From NCBI RefSeq assembly GCF_014764445.1, contig NZ_CP061721.1, forward strand, positions 3,596,001 through 3,660,000: a DNA stretch of 64,000 nucleotides. The letters are read 5' to 3'. This DNA is from Pseudarthrobacter sp. BIM B-2242 (GTDB lineage Bacteria > Actinomycetota > Actinomycetes > Actinomycetales > Micrococcaceae). Made by a program: the position numbers and the translations under genes. Positions 33,132 to 45,961 of this stretch are shown piece by piece. The stretch's first letter is position 1, and every line of letters begins with the position of its first letter. A model generated the notes under the pieces. That model worked only from the letters and a program-made list of their open reading frames with translations. It was not told the DNA's origin and searched no databases.

Positions 33132-34844
33132 TCATGGCTGGCTGCGACCTGGCAGTGTTTCGCTTTGCACCGCGTGCTCTTGGGTGTTCCGGGGAGCCAC
33201 GGTAAGGGACGCCACGTTTTCCAGCCTCGGGTGCAGGTTGTCGCCGTGGTGCACCACGCCGGTTTGCCACCAGAGTTTCAGTCCTTCCGGGGTGACTTCG
33301 AGGCTGGCCAGATTGTTGTCGAACCACGGCCCCTTAACCCGTTTCCAGGCAAAGGGCGGGTCGGGTACACGCGCCGAGCGGGCCACCAGGGCGCCGATCG
33401 GGGCAGCAAAGCCGTAAGACAGAACGGCCCCAAAGGACCGCATCAGGCGGGGAAGTGGATTGCGGATCGGGGAGCACACCGCCTGCATAATTCGGCTTCT
33501 CGACGAGCGCTCAACCTCCGCCACGTAGGAAAAGTGCACGTCCCCGGACAGGAACGTCACCGTATCCGGCGCCGGGCCGCGCATGCCGTCCGCCACCTCG
33601 GCAGCCATAACGGCCACCGCATGGAAGCTCTTCTGGAAGGCACCCCAGTGCTCCAGATCCAGGGCCCGCCTAAGCTTTTCACCAACCTGGCCGACGTGCT
33701 TCCCCCAGGCTCCTTCGGACACGGCCTCATCCCAGGACTCGACATGGTGCAGACCCATCGGCAGCAGGAAAGGCAACGACGTCGCCACCAGGACATGGCG
33801 GAATCCCCCGCGCATCTGGGCGTCGAGCCAGGCCATTTCCTCGGCGTCGAGCAGGCCGCGGTTTTCCGGTTTCAGGTTCCGGGCGGCGCGGGAGTCGACC
33901 ACGATCAGCCTCGTGTCACCAAAGTCCCGGCAGAAGCTCCATCGGTACGACTCAGGGTCCCGATCAGCCCGGTCCGCGAAACTGTCCAGCTCTGTGCTGA
34001 GATCAATTTCAGGTTCATCGTTCCGGTGCAGGGCGATCCGCTGCCAGAGGGCATCCTCGGCGCGCTCCCTCGGGGACAGGTTCCCCAGGTGTTGGTAGAC
34101 CCAGTACGAGCCCAGTCCCGCGACGATCCGCTCATGCCACCAGGAAGTTGCTTCCATTTCCTGTTTCCAGCTCAGCGAGGAGTTCCAGTCGTCCCGGATG
34201 TCGTGGTCGTCGAAAATCATGGCGCTGGGCAGGGTGGACAGCAGCCATCGGTTAGCCGGGTCTGACCACGCGAGATGGTACAGGTGGGCATACTCCTCGT
34301 AGTCCTTGAGCTCCTCTCCGGGCGGCGCATCAATGTCCCGCCGGGAACGAATGAACTCCTGCATCTGCTCGCTGGTCAGATCTGCGTAAACCTGGTCTCC
34401 GAGGAAAGCCACCAGGTCCGGCCACGCCAGGCCTCCGCCGGCTGCCATCGCCAAAGCATAGGCCCGAAGCGAGTCCACGCCGTGGGTCCGGTTGCCCGCA
34501 CTATCGTGCGGAACACTGGTGCGGCAGGAACCGTAGGCCATACGCAGCGGCTTGCCGGGCTTCAGGGTGGCGATCACCGGCGGCGGGTACTCGGAAGCGG
34601 CCTCAGGCCAGCACTGCGTTCCGTTGATGTCCAGGGTGTACTGCAGCACCGAACCAGGCTCTATGCCGTCCGCCTCCACCAATGCGTAATGGTGGCCGTG
34701 CACGGCGAAGGTGCGGGCCTCCCAGCTGCTGCCACCTGCGCGGACGGTGACACGGGAATCAGTTCGGGTTTCCACCCAGATGCTGGCGGAGGTCTCATCC
34801 ACGTACCGCATCATCGGGCCAAGCACCAGGGAGGACATCGTCAT
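33132..34844 (-). CDS. PhoD-like phosphatase/phosphodiesterase
   Basis: This 570-residue protein has an N-terminal beta-sandwich domain (residues about 5-95) followed by a PhoD-type metallophosphatase core. Key motifs are YGSCRTSVP, AFLGDQVYADL, MIFDDHDIRDDWN and LSGDVHFSYVAEVE, which provide the metal ligands. There is no signal peptide, unlike classical PhoD, so it is probably cytoplasmic. The start at 34844 has no clear ribosome-binding site. It could hydrolyse phosphodiesters; the physiological substrate is unknown. Confidence 0.87.
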   Translation of the reverse strand: MTMSSLVLGPMMRYVDETSASIWVETRTDSRVTVRAGGSSWEARTFAVHGHHYALVEADGIEPGSVLQYTLDINGTQCWPEAASEYPPPVIATLKPGKPLRMAYGSCRTSVPHDSAGNRTHGVDSLRAYALAMAAGGGLAWPDLVAFLGDQVYADLTSEQMQEFIRSRRDIDAPPGEELKDYEEYAHLYHLAWSDPANRWLLSTLPSAMIFDDHDIRDDWNSSLSWKQEMEATSWWHERIVAGLGSYWVYQHLGNLSPRERAEDALWQRIALHRNDEPEIDLSTELDSFADRADRDPESYRWSFCRDFGDTRLIVVDSRAARNLKPENRGLLDAEEMAWLDAQMRGGFRHVLVATSLPFLLPMGLHHVESWDEAVSEGAWGKHVGQVGEKLRRALDLEHWGAFQKSFHAVAVMAAEVADGMRGPAPDTVTFLSGDVHFSYVAEVERSSRSRIMQAVCSPIRNPLPRLMRSFGAVLSYGFAAPIGALVARSARVPDPPFAWKRVKGPWFDNNLASLEVTPEGLKLWWQTGVVHHGDNLHPRLENVASLTVAPRNTQEHAVQSETLPGRSQP

Positions 34845-34942
34845 GACTTAGTTGTACCCGTTCGGAGCCGCCGCAACCATGGGCACCAAAAACCCGAGGG
34901 CCCCACTGAACCGCGCAACCACTCAACCGCACGGGACGTTTG

Positions 34943-36472
34943 TCAGGCGAGCGCATGGAGGAACCGCTCCAGGCCGTCTTCTCCCAGGGATACCCCGAGG
35001 TGGACGAAGTCCGGCGGGCCGCCCCGGGGTCCTGCCGGCTGTTTCAGCAGGTCCGGCTGGTTGAGTAAGTCTGGCCAGTGTGGTGGTTCCCAGTCCTGGT
35101 GTTCGCTTCGGTATCGTCGGCCGGAGGGTGAGATCCAGCCGGGTGGTTCGTTTTGGGTGGCCGGGGTGGGGGTCCAGGGTGTGGTGTGTCGGAGTTTGTG
35201 GTGGGCCGGGCAGGCCTGGCCGAGGTTGCTGATGCCGGTGGTCCCGCCTTGGGCCCAGGCGAGGAGGTGGTCCGCTTCGTTGTCCAGGGACTGGTTGTTA
35301 CAGCCCGGGAAGGAGCACTTGCCGTCCCGCAGCCGCAGCCAGTTCCGCATGGCTTTGGTGAGCCGGTAACTGGTCCGGCCGATTTCCAGCGGCGCCCCGT
35401 CCCGCGGATCGATCAGGACCCGGTAGAACGAGCCGGCCCCGTTCGCCACGAGGTCCCGGGCCATCGACGCCGGAATCGGGCCGTAACCGTCCAGCATCGC
35501 CGGTTCCTCGGTGACGCCGAGCAGGGAAAACACCGGGACCGTCACCAGGACCTGGGCCCGCGGCGGCGGGACCTGCCCCGGACCGGATCCTTCGTGGTCT
35601 CCGTTGCTGAGTTGGTTTCCGCCGCTGAGCTGGTTTCCGTGGTTGAGGAGGGCGGTGGCGAAGGCGTCGGCGCGGAGCTGGGTGAGGGTGCGGTCCTCGT
35701 CCGGGCCCTGCAGGCCGCGGGCGATCGCGGTGGTCCGGTTCCAGATGGCTGCGGCCTGGTCTGCGGGGAGGTAGGCGGTGAGCCAGGCCATGCCGTCCTG
35801 GTCCGGGCAGTATTCCACCCGCCGGTCCAGGAGGCCTTTGGCGTGGCGTTTCTCGAGGCTTTCGGTGTGGTGGCGTTCGCGCCAGGTCCGGGCCCGGTGC
35901 CGGAACCGGGACGCCGGCATCTCCCCGGCGGGACAGCCGCTGGCCGCGCCCGGCGCGTCAGGGTCCAGGAAGTGTGCCTCCAGCGCCGCGGCGCCGGCGG
36001 GGTCGAGGGTGGCGGCTTCGTCCGCCATGACCCGGGCGTGCTGCCAGGAAATGGACCCGGATTGCAGGGCGGCCAACGTCAGCGGCAAAGCAGTGGTCAG
36101 GGCGTGGGACACGGCCAGGAACGAACCGGCCGCCCGGCCGCCAATGGTCATGGCACACGCGACCTCGGCGGTGACTGCCATCTCCCGGGCCTGTGGCGAA
36201 GCGTCCGGCGGGGCCGCCGCGTCCGCGGCCGCAACAAATGTCGCGGCAGTCAGGGCTTTCAGCCCGGCAATTTGCGCGTCCGCTCCCGCCGCCCCGGCCA
36301 GGATATCCAGGCAATCCCCGGATAATTCCTGCAACGGATCGACCCCCGGAGAAAGTCCACCAGGGCCAGATTCGCCCGCCTCACCGGTGAGCACGCCGTT
36401 GACCACTCCGGTGAGCACAGCAACGGCAGCGGTGATCTCCGCGTACGCCTTCGCCACCACCGGATTCCTCAT
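34943..36472 (-). CDS. HNH endonuclease with DUF222 (13E12 repeat family)
   Basis: This 509-residue protein belongs to the multicopy actinobacterial DUF222-HNH group. The N-terminal DUF222 region is Ala-rich and helical. The C-terminal HNH nuclease has NWLRLRDGKCSFPGCNNQSL, with paired Cys, then EADHLLAWAQGGTTGISNL and CPAHHKLRH. A polar insertion with two NQLS repeats and GDHEGSG lies mid-protein. The start at 36472 (MRNPVVAKAYAEI) is preferred to a longer frame. These genes are often called mobile or repeat-associated, but no element ends were seen here. Confidence 0.85.
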   Translation of the reverse strand: MRNPVVAKAYAEITAAVAVLTGVVNGVLTGEAGESGPGGLSPGVDPLQELSGDCLDILAGAAGADAQIAGLKALTAATFVAAADAAAPPDASPQAREMAVTAEVACAMTIGGRAAGSFLAVSHALTTALPLTLAALQSGSISWQHARVMADEAATLDPAGAAALEAHFLDPDAPGAASGCPAGEMPASRFRHRARTWRERHHTESLEKRHAKGLLDRRVEYCPDQDGMAWLTAYLPADQAAAIWNRTTAIARGLQGPDEDRTLTQLRADAFATALLNHGNQLSGGNQLSNGDHEGSGPGQVPPPRAQVLVTVPVFSLLGVTEEPAMLDGYGPIPASMARDLVANGAGSFYRVLIDPRDGAPLEIGRTSYRLTKAMRNWLRLRDGKCSFPGCNNQSLDNEADHLLAWAQGGTTGISNLGQACPAHHKLRHTTPWTPTPATQNEPPGWISPSGRRYRSEHQDWEPPHWPDLLNQPDLLKQPAGPRGGPPDFVHLGVSLGEDGLERFLHALA

Positions 36473-36527
36473 ATACCCATCATGACAAGGGGGTCTGACA
36501 ATCAACCGAGACCGCTGGTAACGCGCA

Positions 36528-36564
36528 AAAACCGGGGGCCGCCGGAACGGCAGCCCCCGGTTTT
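36528..36564 (-). terminator. terminator of the glycine betaine operon
   Basis: AAAACCGGGGGC (36528-36539) pairs with GCCCCCGGTTTT (36553-36564). Read on the minus strand, the stem ends in GGTTTTT, a U tract. It lies 25 bases beyond the dimethylglycine oxidase stop. Confidence 0.8.
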
Positions 36565-36588
36565 CGAGTGGCTCAATCACAGATACGG

Positions 36589-40064
<3,476 letters not shown>

Positions 40065-40067
40065 TGT

Positions 40068-41990
40068 CTACTCCTGGTTCTTTGCGGGGGCTTGGGTGTC
40101 AGCGGGAGAAGCCGCGCAGCGGCTGTCGTCCGGACAGTGCTGATCACACTGATGCTTGGTAACGAGATCGAACTGGACGCCGCCGTGCTGGTCCACGCCG
40201 CTGCGAATGGCGCGCTCCACGACGGAGTCCGCCAGCCGGCGCCGGAGGGACAGTGGATCCCGGCGCAGGTCCTTGACCAGGGCGAAGCACAGCAGCAGCA
40301 TGACAAGCACGAACGGCAGGGCCGCCACGATGGTGATCCGTTGCAGGCCGGAGAGCGCCTCGGACGGTTCATCGCCGCCGGCCAGCATCATCACGGCGGC
40401 AACTGCGCCGGTGAGGAGGCCCCAGAAGATGACCAGTCCGCGCTTCGGGTCGGAGGATCCGTTGGAGCTCAGGGACGCCATGATGATCGATGCCGAGTCG
40501 GCACCGGTGATGAAAAAGATGGCCACCAGGACCATGGCAAGGACGATGACCGCCGCGGTCAGCCAGGCCGGCATGGACATGTTCTTCACCAGGTTGAACA
40601 GGGCTCCGTCAAAGTCGATGGACGGTGACCCGCTGGCCATGGACATGAGGCCGGCCGTGCCGGCCTTGTCCGCGTCCTCCTGGATCTTGAAGGCCGTTCC
40701 GCCGAAGATGCCGAACCAGATGACGCTGACGATGCTGGGTACCAGCAGGACGCCGGTGACGAACTGCCGGATGGTGCGGCCGCGGCTGATCCGGGCGATG
40801 AACATGCCCACGAAAGGCGTCCAGGACACCCACCAGGCCCAGTAGAAGATGGTCCAGCCGGACATCCAGGTGCGCAGGGCCTCGTCACCGACGGCCTCGG
40901 TGCGGGAGGACATTTCGGCCAGGTCCCTGGCGTAGTCGCCCACCGCGGCGGGAATGAGGTTGAGGATGAACAGCGTGGGCCCTGCGATGAAGACGATGAG
41001 CGCCAGGATCACGGCGAGGACCATGTTGATGTTGGACAGCCATTGGATGCCGCGGCTGATGCCGGACACCGCCGAGGCGACGAAGCAGGCGGTCAGGATG
41101 GCAACGATGGCCACCAGGACGGGGGTGCCGATCTCGCCGATCCAGCCGTTGGAGGTCAGGCCGCTGCCGATTTGGAGGGCGCCGAGACCCAGGGAGGCCG
41201 CCGTGCCGAAGAGCGTGGCGAAGATCGCCAGGATGTTGATGAACTTGCCTACCGGCCCTTCCACCGTCCTGATGCCGAACAGCGACGTGAACGCGGCCGA
41301 GATCAGCTGCCGGCGGCCCAGCCGATAGGTTCCGTAGGCCATGGCAATGCCGACGACGGCGTACATCGCCCAGGGGTGCAGGGTCCAGTGGAAGATGGAG
41401 GTGGCCATGGCGGTCTGGATGGCCGCCGGGGTCCTCCCGTCCACCGTTCCGGGCGGCGGAGAGATGTAGTGGTAGAGCGGCTCAGCCACACCGTAGAACA
41501 TCAGGCCGATGCCCATGCCGGCCGCGAACATCATGGCGATCCAGGAAACAGTCCGGAACTCCGGCTTTTCCCCGTCCTTGCCGAGGGGAATGTTGCCCCA
41601 CTTGCCCAGGGCAAGCCAGAGGACGAAAACAACGAACAACGAGGCGAGGACCATAAAGAGCCAGCCGGTGTACTCCATCACCCAGTCAAGGGCCAGTGTG
41701 GAGGTGGCGGCCAGGCTGTCCCGGCCCAGGAAGCCCCAGGCCACAAAGGCAATGGCGAGGACCCCGGTGATGCCGAAGGTGGCCTTGTCGAGGGTGAGCT
41801 TACGGTTCCGCCGCTCCGCAACAGCCTGCTCGGCCTTGGTCTGGCGAAGCTCCTGCATGATCTGCTGGGTGTTCTCCGCGTCGTGTGAGTCGTGGGACGA
41901 AGGAGAGTTCTCCGGTGCCGGAACCGGTGTGGGCTCCTCCAGGTCAAGGGGTGGTTGGGCATCCGTGCGGATGTCGCTGTTCAAAGCCAT
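40068..41990 (-). CDS. BCCT-family glycine betaine/choline transporter
   Basis: This 640-residue transporter has 12 predicted helices and long charged tails at both ends. The BCCT signatures are present: AAGMGIGLMFYGVAEPLYHY and WTIFYWAWWVSWTPFVGMFIARISRGRTIRQF, with the Trp-rich substrate box. The N-terminal tail of about 85 residues is Glu/Gln/Pro-rich. Its position between the betaine monooxygenase and dimethylglycine oxidase genes indicates that it imports betaine for catabolism. It ends four bases before purU. Confidence 0.92.
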   Translation of the reverse strand: MALNSDIRTDAQPPLDLEEPTPVPAPENSPSSHDSHDAENTQQIMQELRQTKAEQAVAERRNRKLTLDKATFGITGVLAIAFVAWGFLGRDSLAATSTLALDWVMEYTGWLFMVLASLFVVFVLWLALGKWGNIPLGKDGEKPEFRTVSWIAMMFAAGMGIGLMFYGVAEPLYHYISPPPGTVDGRTPAAIQTAMATSIFHWTLHPWAMYAVVGIAMAYGTYRLGRRQLISAAFTSLFGIRTVEGPVGKFINILAIFATLFGTAASLGLGALQIGSGLTSNGWIGEIGTPVLVAIVAILTACFVASAVSGISRGIQWLSNINMVLAVILALIVFIAGPTLFILNLIPAAVGDYARDLAEMSSRTEAVGDEALRTWMSGWTIFYWAWWVSWTPFVGMFIARISRGRTIRQFVTGVLLVPSIVSVIWFGIFGGTAFKIQEDADKAGTAGLMSMASGSPSIDFDGALFNLVKNMSMPAWLTAAVIVLAMVLVAIFFITGADSASIIMASLSSNGSSDPKRGLVIFWGLLTGAVAAVMMLAGGDEPSEALSGLQRITIVAALPFVLVMLLLCFALVKDLRRDPLSLRRRLADSVVERAIRSGVDQHGGVQFDLVTKHQCDQHCPDDSRCAASPADTQAPAKNQE

Positions 41991-42088
41991 GTCAAGTCCT
42001 TTGGTTTGAATTCATGGGCTTACGCTGTACTCCGGCGTCCCCAAGCCGGGCGGAAGATCGGGAGCTTCCTGGCCTTCAGTAATTAAGT

Positions 42089-43504
42089 TCAGGCATCGAT
42101 CACCAGGTCCGTCTGCGCGGTGGAGCAGCAGGGCAGGAACTTGCCTGCAGAGATTTCCCGCGCCCGGATCCCGCCCTGGTGGTTCATCTCGACCTCCCCG
42201 GAAAGCTTGACGACCTTGCAGGAGCCGCACATGCCTTCCTTGCAGTTCGCGCCGATCCTGACGCCCGCACGCTGTGCCACCTCGAGGATGCGCTCGGCGG
42301 GGTCGATCCGCACATTGATGCCGGTACGCATGAAGGACATGGTGAAGCTGCCTGTTCCCACCGTGTCGAAGCTCGAGGCATCAGGGGAACCGGCTTCCGG
42401 TTCCCCGCCGGGGCTGTCGGCGGAGGGGTCGGAGCCGGGCGTCTCCGGGCCGACGATTTCCAGCGGCAGGCCCGAGGCCTGCAGAGTCCCCTCGGCGTCG
42501 TAGCCAGGCTCGTAGAGCCCGAACGCGGCGGGCTGGCCTTCAAAGTAGTCCTCGGCGGATTCGGCGATCTCCTCGGCGATCTCCTCCGCGACGTCGGCTG
42601 CAAGTGCCACCTCCGCCTGGTACTCAAGGAGCGTCTGGCGGTCTCCGGAGAAGAACTCCATATAGATGGAAGTGTCGTCCACACCGACGTTCTTGAGGAG
42701 CTCGGTGGCCGTGTTCAGGTAGCCCTCAGGACCGCATGCGTATACCTGGCGGCCGTTGGCGTCCGGAGCCACCTCCTCGAGCATGGCCGCAGTCAGTCTT
42801 CCGCTGAGTCCCTCCCACCCCTCGGGTATGCTGCGGTCGCCCAGGGAGTAGTAGACCTTGATGCGTGAGTCCACGGAGGCGATATAGGCCAGTTCCCGGT
42901 GGAAGGCAAAGCCTCCAGCGTCCGAGCCGTGGTAGAGCACCACAACATCGGCGTGTCCGGGCAGGGAGTGGATGGTCCGCATCATGGACATGATGGGAGT
43001 GATGCCTGCGCCGGCGGCCAGCAAAAGATACCGTGCCCGGCGGTCAGCATCGGGCAGGTGGAATGCTCCCACCGGTCCCAGCATCTCAAGGACGGTGCCG
43101 GGTTTGATGTTCTCGTGCACCCACGGCGAGACCAGTCCCGTGGAGTCGCACTTGACGGTAATGCTGAAGGTCCACGGCTCGGTGGGCGAACTGGACAGCG
43201 AGTAGCTGCGGTCCACCGGTTCCTGGTCCTCGCCATTCACGGGAAATGCGACGTTCACGTACTGGCCGGCACGGAACGCCAGGGGCGCACCGTCGCAGCG
43301 GCGGAACACGAAGGTCATCATGGCGCCGGCCTCGGGAATGGTCTCGACGCATTCGGCCATGAACTCCTGCGGATGCCATGGGCCCAAAGCACGGGCTGCC
43401 CGGGCGGGTGTCTCAGTGCTTCCCATCACCCTGTTCCAGGGCATCTCAAGACCGCGGATACGCTGTGGTTCCTGGATTGCCGTTTCAGTGAGGAGTTCAA
43501 TCAC
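42089..43504 (-). CDS. gbcB: glycine betaine monooxygenase, reductase subunit
   Basis: This 471-residue electron-transfer protein supplies the Rieske oxygenase. The FAD-binding domain contains RSYS (residues 99-102), and the NAD domain contains AAGAGITPIMSMMR and VYACGPEGYL. The C-terminal plant-type [2Fe-2S] domain has C421, C426, C429 and C459. Between about residues 295 and 385 an acidic, Ser/Pro/Gly-rich linker (AEEIAEEIAESAEDY and onward) makes it about 100 residues longer than the Pseudomonas GbcB type. The start is a GTG overlapping the oxygenase stop by four bases. Confidence 0.88.
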   Translation of the reverse strand: MIELLTETAIQEPQRIRGLEMPWNRVMGSTETPARAARALGPWHPQEFMAECVETIPEAGAMMTFVFRRCDGAPLAFRAGQYVNVAFPVNGEDQEPVDRSYSLSSSPTEPWTFSITVKCDSTGLVSPWVHENIKPGTVLEMLGPVGAFHLPDADRRARYLLLAAGAGITPIMSMMRTIHSLPGHADVVVLYHGSDAGGFAFHRELAYIASVDSRIKVYYSLGDRSIPEGWEGLSGRLTAAMLEEVAPDANGRQVYACGPEGYLNTATELLKNVGVDDTSIYMEFFSGDRQTLLEYQAEVALAADVAEEIAEEIAESAEDYFEGQPAAFGLYEPGYDAEGTLQASGLPLEIVGPETPGSDPSADSPGGEPEAGSPDASSFDTVGTGSFTMSFMRTGINVRIDPAERILEVAQRAGVRIGANCKEGMCGSCKVVKLSGEVEMNHQGGIRAREISAGKFLPCCSTAQTDLVIDA

Positions 43505-44805
43505 GCCAAGTGCTCCTGCACGCGCTGCACGTACCAGTTGATGAATGCCTCGACCTGGTATTCGCTCTTCATGTAGGGGCCGGGCTCGTAGGCGGGACTG
43601 CCGGCACCCTGCTGGCACAGCTCCACGAACGCCTTGTCCTGCAGGTTCGTCTGCTTCCAGGTGTAGGTGAGCTTCTCCAGGTCGTAGTCGACGCCTTCCA
43701 CGGCGTCGTCAGCCACAAGCCACGTGGTGCGTACCAGGCTCTGGTGTTCGTTGATGGGGAAGACACCGAACGTGATGACATGGTCGCCGAGGAAATGGAA
43801 CCAGCTGTTGGGCTGCAGGTGCATCGAGCAGCGGCCAAGGCGGAAGTCGCGCAAGTCACCGAGGAGCTTCTTGGAAAGCCTCCGACCGTCGGCAGAGAAC
43901 GATTCACCGTCTCCATCGAGTGATTCCCGCGAGATGCGGATTCCGGCGATGCGCGTGTCCAGCTGCTCGACCACCTCGTAGGGAAGGCCGTAGCGGCGGC
44001 ACCGCTCCTCGAGGGAGGACTGGGCCTCCTTGTTCCGGTTCCACACTTCCTCAAGGTGGGGCGGGATCAGGCCCTCCGTCAGGCCCCAGGTGGGGAAGAG
44101 GGAGCAGGCGAGCTCAGGGTGGCCGTCGCAGTGGTAGCACTCACGGTTGTTCTCCATGACGAGCTTCCAGTTGCCCTCTTCGATGATGTTCTGCTGGTAG
44201 GCAATTTTTGTCTTCGAGAGATCGTGGGGCGCCAGGTAGGGTTCAAAGATCTTTGCGGTTTCGTCGAAGTCCGTCGGCGGTTCATCCGCGATGCAGACGA
44301 AGATAAGTCCGGCAACCTCGCGGCCGTGGGCGCGCTTGAGGCCGAAGCAGCTCTTGTCGAACTTCGTTTCCCCCGGCGCGGAGGCATGGATCAGGTTGCC
44401 CTCCGGGGAGTAGGTCCAGGAGTGGTAGCCGCAGACAAGGTTTCCGGTTGAGCCGGCCGCTTCCGTGAGGACGCGGGCGCCGCGGTGGCGGCATACGTTG
44501 TGCAGGACGTTCACGCCGCCGTCGTCGTTGCGCAGCACAATCAGGGAGTAGGGCCCGTAGTCGACGGTGACGTAATCGCCCGGCTCCGGCAGTTCGGCGG
44601 TGCTTGCGGCAAAGATCCAGTGCTGGCCAAAAATGGCCTCCATGTCGATCTTGAAGATCGAGGGATCGGTGTAGAAGGGGGCATCGAGGGAGTAGCCGGT
44701 GCGCCGGAACTCAAACAACGCGGTAATTTCTGCCAGCTGCTCGGCAGGCAGTGATGCAGCGATTTTTCCGCGTGAATTGAGGGGCACGTTCACTGAAGCA
44801 GTCAT
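43501..44805 (-). CDS. gbcA: glycine betaine monooxygenase, Rieske oxygenase subunit
   Basis: This 434-residue ring-hydroxylating-type oxygenase demethylates glycine betaine to dimethylglycine. The Rieske [2Fe-2S] site is C105, H107, C125 and H128 (CRHRG...CGYH). The mononuclear iron site lies in the MENNRECYHCDGHPEL region. The start at 44805 has GGGAGG eight bases upstream; a longer frame to 44853 has none. It is the first gene of a five-gene operon and is divergent from a LysR regulator. Confidence 0.9.
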   Translation of the reverse strand: MTASVNVPLNSRGKIAASLPAEQLAEITALFEFRRTGYSLDAPFYTDPSIFKIDMEAIFGQHWIFAASTAELPEPGDYVTVDYGPYSLIVLRNDDGGVNVLHNVCRHRGARVLTEAAGSTGNLVCGYHSWTYSPEGNLIHASAPGETKFDKSCFGLKRAHGREVAGLIFVCIADEPPTDFDETAKIFEPYLAPHDLSKTKIAYQQNIIEEGNWKLVMENNRECYHCDGHPELACSLFPTWGLTEGLIPPHLEEVWNRNKEAQSSLEERCRRYGLPYEVVEQLDTRIAGIRISRESLDGDGESFSADGRRLSKKLLGDLRDFRLGRCSMHLQPNSWFHFLGDHVITFGVFPINEHQSLVRTTWLVADDAVEGVDYDLEKLTYTWKQTNLQDKAFVELCQQGAGSPAYEPGPYMKSEYQVEAFINWYVQRVQEHLA

Positions 44806-44885
44806 GGGTTTCCTCCCGGGAGGCATGGGTAGTGGGTGTTGCGTGTTGACCACGGGTGCTAACGGCGTGGTCGAAGTACCTGTAA

Positions 44886-44907
44886 TGATGAGATTAGAGT
44901 CACATCA
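44886..44907. promoter_or_regulatory. candidate LysR-type binding site
   Basis: TGATG (44886-44890) and CATCA (44903-44907) form an interrupted palindrome with a 12-base spacer in the divergent gbcA/LysR gap, close to the T-N11-A form. The position supports regulation of the betaine operon. Confidence 0.4.
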
Positions 44908-44956
44908 GCTGCAATAAAAGCGCAAGATTTTGAAGATAACCATGCAGAATAGATGC

Positions 44957-45889
44957 ATGATCGATCCGAGGCTTATCACACTTCGCGTGTTCGCCCGGTG
45001 CGGCACCGTAGGCGCCACCGCGGAGCTCACGGGCTTTTCTCCCTCTGCCGTCTCATCGCAATTGCGCGAGCTCCAGCGCGTGCTGGGAATGCAGCTGCTG
45101 ACGAAAGACGGCCGGGGCCTGCGGCTTACCGCGACGGGACGCTTTCTGGTGGCGGGCTCGGATCCCCTTATTGCCCAATGGGAGAGCCTGCGCGCCGCAG
45201 CCATGGAGGCTGGCGACCAAGTGCAGTCCCACTTTGGCCTCGGCGGATTCTCCTCTGCGGCTGCCCAGTTGCTCGCGCCGCTGGCCGCCACCCTGCGCTC
45301 GACACGCCCCCTGCTGGAGGTGCAGGTTCTTGAGGCTGAACCGGCCCGCTGTTTCGACTTGTTGGTTGCGGAACGGATCGACCTTGCGGTTATCGTCGCC
45401 ATGCAGTCCGACAGTTATGGTGAGGACGATCCACGCTTCGAGCAGAGAGTGCTGCTCGACGATCCACTGGACGTGATCATTCCCGGGGACCATCCGCTGG
45501 CATCACGCCAAACAGCGACGCTTGAAGAGCTGGCATCGGAACCTTGGATTACCGAGGCCGCCGGTTCCACGTACCATTCCCTCTTCACCGCGGCGTTCAC
45601 GGCAGTCGGGGTGACGCCGCGGATTGCCCATGAAGCCGTTGAATGGGAAACGCACATCGCGTTCGTGGGAGCGGGGCTGGGCGTAGGCCTGCTGCCCCGG
45701 CTGGCGCCTTTGCATGGTGCCGAAAACGTGGTTCGGCTACGCATCACGGGTCAGACGAAACCTACGCGCCGCATCGTCGCCGCGGTGCGCAGGGGCAGCA
45801 TCGCCTCACCCCTGATCCAGGAGTCGCTCGGTATCCTGCAGTTCAATGCCAACCGGATTCTCACCGAGCGGCTCGACGAGGATCTCTGA
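44957..45889 (+). CDS. LysR-family transcriptional regulator
   Basis: This regulator of about 310 residues has an N-terminal winged helix-turn-helix (LITLRVFARCGTVGATAELTGFSPSAVSSQLRELQ). The periplasmic-binding-like effector domain includes AVIVAMQSDSYGEDDPRFEQRVLLDDPLDVIIPGDHPLA. The start is set at the ATG of MIDPRLITL; two earlier ATGs (44930, 44942) are in frame, and none has a good ribosome-binding site. It is divergent from gbcA and is the likely regulator of betaine catabolism. Confidence 0.87.
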   Translation: MIDPRLITLRVFARCGTVGATAELTGFSPSAVSSQLRELQRVLGMQLLTKDGRGLRLTATGRFLVAGSDPLIAQWESLRAAAMEAGDQVQSHFGLGGFSSAAAQLLAPLAATLRSTRPLLEVQVLEAEPARCFDLLVAERIDLAVIVAMQSDSYGEDDPRFEQRVLLDDPLDVIIPGDHPLASRQTATLEELASEPWITEAAGSTYHSLFTAAFTAVGVTPRIAHEAVEWETHIAFVGAGLGVGLLPRLAPLHGAENVVRLRITGQTKPTRRIVAAVRRGSIASPLIQESLGILQFNANRILTERLDEDL

Positions 45890-45961
45890 ACGCTGCCGCC
45901 GCGGGGCGTGCAGGCTTTGTGCCCATCGCGAGGTCCCCAATCGGGAGGTTAGTTTTAGGAC

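Noticed and set aside
34943..36472. DUF222-HNH gene as part of an insertion element
   Set aside because: No terminal repeats, target duplication or transposase was found around it.
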